Positions 1 through 10,224 of a stretch of DNA of 37,384 nucleotides are shown here, piece after piece (the stretch's first letter is position 1; the number at the start of each line of letters is the position of its first letter). The stretch is from Protostelium mycophagum. Taxonomy: Eukaryota > Evosea > Variosea > Protosteliida > Protosteliaceae. The translations under genes were made by a program, and so were the position numbers. The stretch lies in the NCBI GenBank assembly GCA_002081555.1, contig MZNV01000297.1, positions 1 through 37,384 of the forward strand, read 5' to 3'. The notes under the pieces are model-generated. The model was not told the DNA's origin. It worked only from the letters and a program-made list of their open reading frames with translations, and ran no database searches.

Positions 1-575
1 ATAAGAGTTGAATCGATTGACCCTTCCAAGATTCAAGAGAAAATACATTTTCAAGATTCTCGTATCGACTCAACTCAACAGACCACCCTGACCTTTCTAT
101 ATCGATCTCAGTCTACATATACATGTTTTGAGTGTGGGGATGAAGATCCTTATATTCGAAACTCCAAGTGTCTTGAAAGATTGGAATGTGCCATAGGATG
201 TTCCAATTTTCGTTCAGAGGCCCTCTCATCGAGTAAGATACATCATTAAATCATATACATTTCCATCATTGATCGATACCACAGGTCTGTTTATATTAGA
301 TGACACATCAGCCTCTGCAGATAGGTAATCAGCTGCCACGGCAGGCAGAAGCACACGGACACTCGATGACATAATGATATCACATCATTGTGAACTATTT
401 TAGGCCCCCAAACGTTCTCTTAGACATAGTACAGCCAATATACACCTCCCAAACCAACTCCAGACCAGATCTCGACGATCTCATCTTACATGATGATCAT
501 GAATGTGTTCAGGCTCGTTGTAGACAAGCCATTCCGACATGGTGTAACGGTAACATCCAGCGCTCTCACCGCTGA
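1..575 (+). CDS. 3' part of a Cys-rich protein, left end cut off
   Basis: Three exons join in frame: 1-232, 285-324 and 404-575, with GT-AG introns (GTAAGA...ACAG and GTAATC...TTTAG). Exon 1 is open from the first base and encodes a Cys-rich stretch (TCFECGDEDPYIRNSKC, then LECAIGC), typical of an extracellular domain with disulphides. The last exon runs on into the tRNA-Glu gene and meets a TGA at 573-575, so about the last 14 residues are read from tRNA sequence. The true 3' end may instead splice over the tRNA to the membrane-anchor exon at 1084-1287, giving a type I membrane protein. Frame and splice sites are seen directly; family unknown. Confidence 0.5.
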
Positions 576-603
576 GCCCCGGGTTCGACTCCCGGTGTCG
601 GAA
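533..603 (+). tRNA. tRNA-Glu (CTC)
   Basis: The 71-base cloverleaf folds without mismatch in the acceptor stem: TCCGACA at 533-539 pairs with TGTCGGA at 596-602, and 603 is the discriminator A. The anticodon stem CAGCG/CGCTG encloses the loop CTCTCAC, so the anticodon is CTC, which reads GAG. The T arm is CCGGG-TTCGACT-CCCGG, and the internal promoter boxes A and B are present (B box GGTTCGACTCC). The TCC...GGA acceptor and the GGTGTAACGGTAAC D arm are typical of eukaryotic nuclear tRNA-Glu. No intron. Confidence 0.96.
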
Positions 604-1083
604 CATTTTGCCCTCCTGGGGTGAGTTTTTTGGATATTTTAGGCCGTATCCTCGCGAAACTCCATGAATTTTCCTCGATTTTATTTATTTGATTTTTAAT
701 TTATTTTGTATTGTATATTTCGCGAGAATTTATGACTGGCCAGAAATTTTTGTGCATTTACGACAATTTTTTTTAATTTTGGAGCCGTCAATCCTTCTAC
801 ACTCTAGATGTGCAAATAAATATCCAATATACGTTTATTTTCATCTCTAGAGGCACGAAAACGATACCAACTTCCATAAATTCTCTTAGTATATATGTTT
901 ATTCAAGTTTCAAATTGCCATGTGATGCATGTTGAACTTTGCAATCACGCGTGATGTGATCTCACGACCGTCCTTGAAAGGTCTTGCCTCTGTTCTCCTT
1001 GCATGAACAACCAAAGGCCCAGTTCTGTAACTCTACATTTTACGTCAACTTTAGCCGAGATGACTTCTGCGTGTTTGTCTTAG
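604..1083. other. AT-rich stretch without a clear gene
   Basis: This region follows the tRNA and precedes the membrane-anchor exon. It is T-rich with no long open frame until about 984. From 984 a frame opens that contains QFCNSTFYVNFSRDDFC. It could be a Cys-rich exon that splices into the anchor exon, but I could not settle the junction. A GT...AG pair only 22 bases apart lies just after the tRNA (about 621-642). Confidence 0.35.
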
Positions 1084-1287
1084 AAAAATGGATTGACGTC
1101 GTCAAGACTTTGCATAACTATTTTCTTTGGTGCAGCTTTCTTCTTGTTATTCCTGTTGGCCATGCTGATGTGTCTTTGCGCGATGATCACATGTCTTATT
1201 TTTGGAAAAAGTGGTAGAGATCCTGGGGCTTTAGCAAATTTTACCAGTTTTGACAAGAAAGATTATGAATCATTCAATGCATTTTAA
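1084..1287 (+). CDS. Terminal exon with one membrane-spanning segment
   Basis: An acceptor-like TTTGTCTTAG precedes an open frame that encodes a very hydrophobic run (FFGAAFFLLFLLAMLMCLCA), a basic stop-transfer and a short polar tail ending ESFNAF and TAA (1285-1287). The frame has no ATG of its own, so it is read as the last exon of a plus-strand gene, perhaps the Cys-rich gene that starts left of the window. Its stop lies five bases from the stop of the convergent Slo channel gene, which supports a real 3' end. No family recognised. Confidence 0.4.
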   Translation, partial: KNGLTSSRLCITIFFGAAFFLLFLLAMLMCLCAMITCLIFGKSGRDPGALANFTSFDKKDYESFNAF

Positions 1288-1292
1288 ATTTA

Positions 1293-4200
1293 TCAAGTCA
1301 ATATCGGCTTGACGGGTGCCGAGTTGTGCGCCAGGACGAATATCTTATCCTCATTTTGCACGTTCGTAGATGGTGGCGGGTTCGTATAGACATAAGGCTT
1401 CCCGCGCGGTCTGACCCTATAGAGGGCGATGGGCACCATCTTGCATTCTGTGATGAGCTGATGGAAGATGTAGCCGTAAGTCCTCTCGCTACTGAGGTTA
1501 TCAGGTGGTGAGATCAATCTGATGTGGCTGGACACTTTGGTTGTCAGTAAGTGTGATGCCTGTAGAGACATAGAGACTTCGGTGCTGCAGGAATAAAAAC
1601 ATCACAAACTTTTGGTTCTATATTCTTTTTTTCACAACAATGAAAGAGCCCAGATGATTCGGTGCTGCAGCAGAGCCGCAGTAGTAAAAACGTCTTTTCC
1701 ACCACAAAGATCACAAAGAATGATTACCGTCCAGTCCAGGTTTTGCTCCAACCACCAACAACTGGACAATATGTACCAGATGCGGTTGGTAATAACTCTG
1801 TGCCAGCAGCGCGTTGTAGATCAAAGAAGGCGCCACGACAAACCCGGAAGACAAATTCAATGCGGAATCATCATCGGAGAGCATCTCTGTAGGGTTCCAC
1901 CCTTGGTACCATTTGAAGTTGTGTTTATAACAGGGGACGTCTTCGCCACCTGGTAAGAGGCGACCTGATGATGGATGTGCTGTGATGAGGTGAGTCATTA
2001 TGTTTATATGAAGCATCACAATGGGTTCATCTCTGCAGAAAAGCCAATGACAGCTTCAATGATGACGATCATTGATGATAATGATGCTGTCGCGATCCTC
2101 GTCAATCAGATCCACAAAATGTACACGAAATTCCCGTGAAACTTCACTCACTTATCTCCGAGATGATTGTGATGCCTCTATACATGTTCTGCAGAGTCCT
2201 CACCACGATGATGGTGTGTGCATCATGCACCGTGGAGTGCTTTCGGAGCTCTGGGTCGGAGAGAATGAGTAGACATTTACATTTGTTCAGGTTAAGCAAT
2301 TCGTGGTCTTTTTCAATATCTCCCTGTTCTTTTTCAAAGAATTTTCGAGTCTATTTTTAGTGCCTTGTGTACGCGATGATCTCGTTTTTTTATGTGCAGT
2401 TTCTCCCGTTGTAAAAACGTTTGTAGATGGTCAAAAGACATCATTCGGAGACTTTTAGACCTTCAAGTTGCTGTGTACATCTCCACAGCTTCAAGTTGAA
2501 AAATTGATTTAACAAAAAACTTTCATGAAAATTTAAAAATAAAAAATTACCAAAAAGAAATAAACATCCGGGAAATATCCGGGACCGTGCCAAACCTCTT
2601 CGTCCGGAACCTTTTTTCGTCAGAAATTTCCAACTTTTAATTCGAAAAATCCAAATTCGGAGATTTTCCACTTGTAGAAATTTTACATTAGAAATTTCAA
2701 AGAAATTTCAAATATAAAAATAGACTCACATTGTGATGAACGAGTACGATTTTGTTGATCTCCGTGAGTGTCTTTCTTCTCAATGTTAAAATGAGATGGG
2801 AAAATTCGGCATCCAGCGGCCCAACAATCACGATATGGTCAGAGAAAGTCACTCTAAGATAATTATTATTCTGAAATTTGAAAAAAAAATTGTATCCATT
2901 TGGTACAAATCTGTATTAACTTTCTCAAATTCGAATTTAAAAAATTCGAATTTTTCGCAAATGAATAATAAAATTAAACCGAAAAAATTCTTAAACCCTA
3001 AACCCACCTGTCTAGTGATCTCGTGTTGATATCTGCCGATTCGTCGGATGCGTGGAACAAGTCCCTCATCGTTTTCCCGGCACTGCTCGGGGTCTCCGAG
3101 TCTGAATGGGTGAGGGCGTACTCCGCGGAGATGCTGGGACGAGATTCTGACATGGAGATGGAGCTGCGGCCCTCGGAATCTGTGCTGCTGGATTGCCTTT
3201 TTGGTGGTGGTTCTGACATGGTCTCCAAGTGGACCAATTTCCCTTCGACAGGTTCGATTTCCTACAAAATTATTATTTTTTATTGAATAATTTTATTGAG
3301 TAATTTCATTGGATAATTTTTATTGAATATTTTTTGACAAAGATTCTTTTCCACTTACAATTGAAATGAAAAAATTTAAATTTAAAAATAAAATACCTCT
3401 TCTTCATCAAATAGATGGGCCAGATCCGCCAGTTTTCTGATTCCAGGAACAAAGAATGCACTCTCCACATTGCCATTATCCAATTGGTCATCCCTCTGCC
3501 TGTTATAAGATGCTATTGCAATCACCAACTCTTCATTCGGACAGATCATAAATCCTGGTGAATATTATTTTTTTTACATCTTTTTACATTTTTTTGAAAA
3601 TTTTTTCAGATTTTTTTTGAAAAATTTTTGGTAAAAAAGATGTGATTTTGTTGATGTCATATTTTACCAAGTGGAAAAAGATGTTCTTGAAAAAATATAA
3701 AATAAATCGTGAATGTTTTGTGCGGGTGATTAGCACGAATGACGATGATTGGAGGAATGATCGATGAATGATGGAGGGATGAGTACCTTCATCTCCTGGG
3801 CTTATAGTATATCCGACAGGGTTAACTATGGTAGTTCTTGTCCCATCAGACTCATTCGTCACCTCTAATGCCACAAGTGTCACTTGGAATCTCGCGAATA
3901 AAAACTGTTTTCATTCAAAATTTTGATTTTTTTAGATATAAAAAACAATCCAATAATTTTTTTGAAAACTAATTTTCTTTCAGTACTTTTTGGATCACAA
4001 AAATTCTGTAATAATTTTATTTGAACTATTTTTTTCCAAATTTACATTTTGGAAAAAAAATTTAATGTAAATAAAAGATGCTCACTGTGGAAGTCTCTTG
4101 ATATGATTTTCCAAAGAAGAAGGAAGGCAATTTCCCCTTTGAAATTCCATTCGAAGCGCCCCTGACTACAAATCTTCAGATATTTTTGAATTATTCTGCA

Positions 4201-7117
4201 TTTTCAAAATAAAAAATAATCTGAAACTATTTTTCATCACAATCTTTCCCGTTTTTGATCTCAGAATCTTATGAAAAATATAAAAAAATAGTTCAGAAAA
4301 TACGATTTATACGTTTCAAAGTTCTACTCACTGTACTCATTCAGCCAGTTGGGACGTTTTCTCTCGGCTGAGCTTCCCTTTTCCGGAGCCATTGTAGTTC
4401 GGATCAAATTCATCATCAATACTGAGAACCCAGGCCACAGACAATTCTGGCCCAGCATGCTCTGTAAAGGTTTTATTTTTATCATTTTGTGATTTTTCGT
4501 ATTCGTGGTTTGAAAAATCAGAAAAAATCAGAGGAATTTCGGAGAAAATTCATTGGAGAGGCTGATCAAAAGTATGCGAAAATAATACCATAATTGTTTC
4601 TCCCCACGGAACAAGCTGAACCCTCGGGTAGTATCTTAAATTCTGAGAAACGGAAGACTTTAAGACCTGGACACCATATCAATATCTCGAAAAATAGAAG
4701 AAAAAACAGTACGTAAATATATCAACACGAGAAATCAAAACGGCATTACAAATCACATCGAAAATTTTAAAATAGAAAAAAATAATAAAATACCTGAATG
4801 TACATCGGAATATCCTTGGAGAAACTCTTCACAGCGATGGCCTGCAACAATAAATCTGTGTCGCCCAAGTTGGCATTGTCGTTATAAGGATCTGAGCTCA
4901 TGAAGCACGCTGCCGCCTCTGCTATCCTAATTCTTCCCATGTCCGCTTGTATCTGTTGATTCGTCATTTGTTGACATTTTTTGTGAATTTTCGAATTTTT
5001 TTCTCGGAATTTTATTTCTAGAAATCGAAAAAGACGAATGAAATTTCACATAAAAATTCTCAATAATCAGTGGAGCCGTGAGCCACTAAAAATCCCAAAA
5101 AAATCTCTGAAAATTCATATTAATTTTTTCGCGGGAAAGCCGCAACAGTTTGTCCACATTTCCACATTCCACTCTGCAGACTCTCTTGGCCCAGCCAAAA
5201 GAATTATTTTTAACCCTTTTAGTACCTGAATGCGTCTTATCGGTAAATCACGCATCATGCAGGTCTCAAAGATTTGCGACCGCGGTAAGAAACGTGATAA
5301 GACGCATTCAGGTGTTTCAAGGGTCAAGTTTTCTTCATCCCATAATTAAAACTCACGTCTGTCGATCTTCTTAACCATGTGACATTCTGCTGGAAGAACG
5401 GGACTTTTAAAATTTGAAGAATCTCTGCGGGCGGGTCGTGAGGTGAATACACCACGATGCGGTTGTGGCTGCGGTGACTCTGTTCTATATTTAGAATATT
5501 CTATTTGAAAATAATAATTTTGTAACATAAAAATCTCGAAAATAAAATAGCACGGTTCTACAACGATGTAAATAATCCTCACAAGTGCAATAAAAATATT
5601 CGGATCACTCACCATGTGTAAAAACTCTCGGAAAATTTCTTTGAGACTGGCCACAGAAAATTCGCCGAAAATTACCACGTGCCTTCTGACCGTGTTACGT
5701 GGTTTTGGGAATGACGCATCATAGGCTGTATACCTCAGATGTCTCATCTACAACGACCAATTATTTTGGAAAAAGACTCACGTGAGACATCAGATATGGC
5801 GGAGATGAGAAGTGACGTCTGGTAAGAGAGAACGAAGAAACTAAAATAAATAAATAAAAAAAGAAGAAAATTATAATAATAAAATTATAATAAAAAAAGA
5901 ATAAAATTTAAATTTCGAATTTGTAATATAAAAAATATAATAATGAGATATTCAAATAAATACCTGATCAGGATGAGTACAATCATGATGACTTTTCCTT
6001 CAGCAGTGTGAGGGCTCAGGTCACCATATCCCACCGTTGTAAAAGTATGAGAAAAGTGAAGGAAATCTCATGACAATCTACAACCCGCCATAATAGAAAA
6101 TAAAATAAATAATAAAATGAAAGGATTGAAAAGGATACTACAGTGATGAGGTACAGAGCATCATGGAAATGTAACGATTCAATGATCATCACAATGGTCG
6201 CGGAAACATAGAATAGAGACACAAAAGTGATGATCAGGGTCAATGCTTGCCTTGTCACCACTGTCCATTTTCAAATTTTGAATTCGAGAATGAGCGCTGA
6301 AATCTCCCGCGCGTTTTTGAATTTGAAGTTTGTAATGCTGGGAAAATTACCGTTGACGGTCAGCTGTAAGGCTTTGTGAAGTCTGAAAATCCTCACAGCT
6401 CTCAATATCGTTAGAGTTTCATCTCCTAATGTGGAAGTGTTTAACAACTCAATGATGACAGGTATCACGGTTAAGAGATCGACAAGGGCGCCCACAGACC
6501 AGAAGTATTTCAATCTGAGAGAATCAGATCAACACTTACAGAATGGTGAATGATGGGTGATCACCTGTCCTCTGCACCATAAAAATTGATGAGATAATCC
6601 AACGTGAATAGCGCGGCGATGGTGATCTCGATCGTAAACATCCAGTACTCTTTGTCCATGTTGAGTCGATTATAATACGATTCTATCACGTAAAAAGTGA
6701 CCGATAAACAAGTCAAAAAGATTTGAAAAATGTTCTGTGAAATGATGAGCCGTGTCAATTAAGATTGATTTCACTGACCCACCAAGCTCCAGGCGTTGAG
6801 GATGACAAAAATGTGCGGACAGAATAAGGACTGTATTTGGAATGTCTCTTGATCTGTGGAGTATGACGATCATCCTATTTTTATAGCGCGAAATTCACCT
6901 GATGTGGTCTCTGCATATATAGGGTCTTCATCTCCTTCAAGAGTTGTGATCTGGGTATGTTGTTTGATTTCAACACTCGAAACAAGCTCTTTATGAATCG
7001 TCCCAACATGATCAACAGACTCCCTACAATTAGAGGCAATAAAATGGCCAGAATGGGCGTGAGCCCCCAGAACCTCTTCTCATTGACGCCGACATCTAAG
7101 ACGTCCTCCAGCGCCAT
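1293..7117 (-). CDS. slo: Slo-family (RCK-gated) potassium channel
   Basis: About 21 exons (7117-6899, 6853-6779, 6734-6565, 6514-6351, 6260-6139, 6046-5964, 5840-5782, 5725-5613, 5500-5357, 4952-4794, 4666-4589, 4461-4332, 4165-4086, 3904-3787, 3554-3397, 3261-3008, 2853-2730, about 2488-2453 and 2350-2140, 1886-1728, about 1560-1293) encode a pore-forming K+ channel of about 950 residues. After the start codon comes a hydrophobic segment (PILAILLPLIVGSLLIMLG) placed like S0 of BK channels. S1-S4 follow (S4 ILRAVRIFRLHKALQ), then S5, the filter TTVGYGDLSPHT and S6. Two RCK domains follow (RRHVVIFGEF and SDHIVIVGPL strands). The tail matches the Slo2/KCNT end (RTYGYIFHQL, VPIALYRV). A Ser-rich acidic insert lies between the RCKs. 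The pore junction and the RCK2 exon near 2145 are irregular (see findings). Confidence 0.88.
5210..5327. mobile_element. piggyBac-type MITE, copy 1
   Basis: A 118-base element inside a Slo intron (5356-4953). It starts TTAA-CCCTTTTAG, and its terminal inverted repeat (TACCTGAATGCGTCTTATC) returns as GATAAGACGCATTCAGGT at the other end. The right end is decayed: GGG-TCAA where copy 2 keeps GGG-TTAA. CCC termini and a TTAA target are hallmarks of piggyBac elements. It carries no coding capacity, so it would be mobilised in trans. Confidence 0.8.
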
Positions 7118-7244
7118 GTTTCGTTCTGAATACCTGTTTGGTTAATGTCGGGAAGTGTCGGTGTGCTGATGTTGGCCAAAACTACAACACAAAATAAATT
7201 TATTTTATTTCTATTTTATTTCATTTCATCAAAATGAAAGAGGA

Positions 7245-8083
7245 TCAATCATCGAAATATGTCTTTTTGGCTCCACCCACAGCAGGTACTCTCGGTTTTG
7301 GCTTGTCTTCGGTATTTTTCTTCTTGTTCTTCTTTGATTTAGAGACGATGGTGGGCCATGCTTCCTCTTCTTCGTAGGCGAGATCTTGTTCGTCTTGATC
7401 TGGTTCATCTTCTCCAGGACCATTCTAATCAAATTTCAATCGTGATTGTATGAGATCATTTGGAACAAAGACATTTAGCTGCTGGAGAGACAAAGAATTT
7501 CTTGAGATGTATCACGTAGATGTTTGAATTTGGTTTGTGGTGTTTAATTAGTCTTGGTGAGAAAAAAATCTAAACAATTGCAGGCTGAACATGAGCTTCG
7601 TATCTGTGCTGCCAAAAAGAAGGAGATTTGGTCGGTGATTGTATCCATACCTCCTGCAACTGTTTCCAGAAATTTGAAATGTCATCTATGAGCTCTGTAT
7701 TGTCTTCGTCTGTCGCGGGTAATTCTGTGCTGCCGGGGGGAAGTGCTGCGATCATCAACATCCATTTAACAAAACACTATCCTCTTACGTCCTGCCTTTG
7801 TCTTTTTCTTCTTTTTGGGTTTTGCTTCTGATGTCTTTACATCTTTGTCGGCTGTTTTTTTTGTGATCTTCTCAGCAGATTTTGCTTCCGATGTCTTCCT
7901 TTTAGGTTTCACTTCTGATGTCTTTACATCTTCATCAGAGGTCTTTTGTGATTTCTTCGCTGCAACTGCCTCTGACTTCTGCTTCTTTGCCTTCTTTGTC
8001 TCTGACTCATCTTTTGTTTTTTCGATCTGTTCAGGTTCCTCCTCTGTTTGATCTTTGTGCGGTCTCTTTTTGTCTTTTGGCAT
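7245..8083 (-). CDS. Lys-rich, highly charged protein, probably nuclear
   Basis: Exon 1 (8083-7789) starts MPKDKKRPHKDQTEEE and consists mainly of Lys/Glu/Ser repeats; KTSEAKPKKK-type units recur and look like nuclear localisation signals. A GTAAGA donor leads to exon 2 from 7745 (PLPPGSTELPATDED, then a hydrophobic patch FWKQLQE), possibly split by a 42-base in-frame intron. The last exon, 7424-7245, is acidic then basic (DEPDQDEQDLAYEEEEAWP, SKSKKNKKKN) and ends YFDD and TGA. The composition resembles chromatin or nucleolar factors, but I recognise no domain. The start of the Slo gene is only about 130 bases downstream on the same strand. Confidence 0.65.
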
Positions 8084-8155
8084 CGTTGATCGGTTGATGG
8101 TGTCAATTTGTATGAAGAAAATTTGCTGATGTTCCCGTTGTAAAATCGTCTCCCA

Positions 8156-8520
8156 TTATTTTAGATTTTTTGCTCCGTTGTAGATGATCGAATGTACGAC
8201 ATGTATTATATCAAGATTAATTAGATTTTTGTTCATCCTTTTCGTTGGTTGAGGTTCATAAAAACAAAGATGATGAGCTTGTCGAAGTATTTCCCACGAA
8301 CTTGAGGAACCTGACCAATGTCTGAGGCAAAATGGAAGCTTTTATTATGAATGGTATCAATTCGCCTGTGCCACCTTGCTTGCTGCGGTCTGGTTTGTGC
8401 CGGTGGCAGAAAATCGCCAGAAGGCTGCAAAGAATTTGGAAGACATTTTTGGTTCCCCGACACTGGGAAAAATAGCTCTACAACGAATTCTTTTTTCCCA
8501 GAACATTGACATCACCTCTA
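8156..8520 (-). CDS. Unresolved small minus-strand gene
   Basis: Three overlapping frames look coding here, and I could not decide between them. One starts MSMFW near 8509 and contains KMSSKFFAAFWRFSATG. Another, after an acceptor TTTTTCCCAG at about 8464, runs uninterrupted for 76 codons to a TGA at 8233 and contains DIGQVPQVRGKYFDKL. A third has ELIPFIIKASILPQTLVRFL. A short mitochondrial or membrane protein with one or two tiny introns is plausible. The region is head-to-head with the MORN gene starting at 8537, so the two probably share a promoter. Confidence 0.35.
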
Positions 8521-8536
8521 TCAGCGCCTCACCAAC

Positions 8537-9534
8537 ATGAAGAAGCTCGCACGGAAATTCATAGAGTCACCGAAAGTACCAAATGCTAAAGGTCGTCTCT
8601 CTAGTTTGAGTCTGGATTCCCCTTCACAATCAGACAACGATGAGTTTGGAAGGTGGATCTTCCTTCTTTATGATAAATAATCCAATCTGACAATTGATCA
8701 GATATACTGGGGAACAATTGAATGGATTGAAACATGGACAAGGCACACTTGTATGGGCAGGAGGAGACAATTACTCTGGAGGATGGATTAATGACTTTAA
8801 AGAAGGTAAAGAATCATGATTTACAGTTGTGTAAAAATTACATTAGGTTTTGGTGTCATGAAATGGGCGAATGGAGATTCTTATGAAGGTACATGGCGCA
8901 GAGATCAAAGACACGGTAAGGATTGCATCACAAAATATTCCAATGGGGGTGTCTTTACTGGTACTTTTGTTGATGACGTCAGAATGGGAATCGGAAGATA
9001 CGCTTGGCCTGGTGAGTCTTTCGATGTTATTAAAGTGATCTAATCATCTAAGATGGCGATGTTTATGAGGGTCTCTGGGAAGATGGAGGCAGGATGGGAC
9101 CTGGTAGGGATCTCATCAAAATATTTTGATGACGTCATTAGGCGTCTTGAAGAGGGCCAACGGAACAACAGAAGAACAGATCTGGGCAGAGACCAAATGT
9201 AACTATTCAAGAGCCCTCGCCCCCAAACATCCCTCTGATATGAGTCCTCTCATGGACAGGTCGATCATCATAATCTCTCATTTTCCCTCTGATCATTCGC
9301 AGCCAACCTTCCAGCCCATTTCTTCGTAATTCCTCGAATGGGCTCAGAACAAGTGGTATCCCCGCAGCTCTTCTTAACCAAACTGTTCCTGTGCTGCCAA
9401 GCCCACCCTCATCGAGAAGTCCAAAGACGTCCAGAAGAGTCGGCACACCTACACCGACATCACCAAACATCGACCGATCTAATCCCTTCTATGAGAACAC
9501 TGGAAATAAGGAGGAGAATCTGATCGAGTTCTGA
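8537..9534 (+). CDS. MORN-repeat protein
   Basis: Six exons (8537-8652, 8702-8805, 8847-9011, 9053-9103, 9142-9259, 9303-9534), all GT-AG, encode about 260 residues. After a basic N-terminus (MKKLARKFIESPKVPNAKG) come four or five MORN repeats: YTGEQLNGLKHGQGTLVW, YSGGWINDFKEGFGVMKW, YEGTWRRDQRHG, FTGTFVDDVRMGIGRYAW and YEGLWEDGGRMGPG. The tail is Ser/Thr/Pro-rich (LPSPPSSRSPKTSRRVGTP) and ends NLIEF and TGA. MORN repeats are known from membrane- and phospholipid-associated scaffolds and from flagellar proteins. In the middle repeat the reading KDCITKY is two residues longer than the consensus, so a small intron could be hidden there. Confidence 0.85.
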
Positions 9535-9777
9535 GTTGTAATGTAATGAATGAGTACAAATGGAATCATTTTCGGACGATGATGTAATTTATATAGCTTT
9601 TCAATAATAATAATTGCATAAATATTTTTTAAATTTATTTTCATTTTTCAGAATAAAATAAAAATATGATTATTTAGTTGTGTTTGGCCCAGGAACAGGC
9701 TCAAGCATCTGTGCTATAGATGTTGGACTCAATTGTGAGGTTTGTGTTTCTCTTATCTCTACAACGTGGCATGTATA

Positions 9778-10107
9778 TCAATAGAACTTGACATACGTGT
9801 GTCTGTATTTCTTGGGTTGGAACCAGATTGTGAGTGGTTAATCAAATAAAAAAGCTGAGCGTATTACCCACTGCAGCGGCCCTGCAAACACAAGGTACAC
9901 CAAGGGAAGCTGCTGGAATATCTCTTCTCTACCACCATTCAGAACCCCCAGAGGGATAATTGGCACCAGATGCAAGGACCGCTGCCAGGGAAAGACCTGC
10001 AGAGACACTCCTTCTGACTTTATCTTTGTGCTGGCTCTGTGGTCAATTCTTCTTCCGAAGAGAGGATGATGTCTGGTGCCGCCTTGTGTGAAACAATGAT
10101 CGCTCAT
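9778..10107 (-). CDS. Conserved-looking 90-residue protein
   Basis: Two exons (10107-9868 and 9810-9778), joined by a 57-base GT-AG intron, encode 90 residues starting MSDHCFTQGGTRHHPLFGRR and ending WKYRHTYVKFY and TGA. It is basic at the N-terminus with a hydrophobic centre (SLHLVPIIPLGVL, LPLVYLVFAGPLQW). It has no signal peptide and no domain I recognise. The short length, single intron and turn-rich FTQGGTR/FGRR patches recall small cilium-associated proteins, but this is only a guess. It lies 118 bases downstream of the CARMIL stop on the same strand. Confidence 0.45.
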
Positions 10108-10224
10108 GCTCGATGATTTGGCACCAAATGTTTCTTTCTTAAGAAAATGTAATTTCAATTGTAGATTGTTAAAATTACATGAAATTCCCGAAGTTTTCTC
10201 AACTTTTATTTCATTTCCTCTGAT

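Noticed and set aside
7815-8051. Plus frame rich in Phe/Ser opposite the Lys-rich gene.
   Set aside because: Antisense of Lys/Glu codons gives Phe/Ser/Leu runs; it is a composition artefact.
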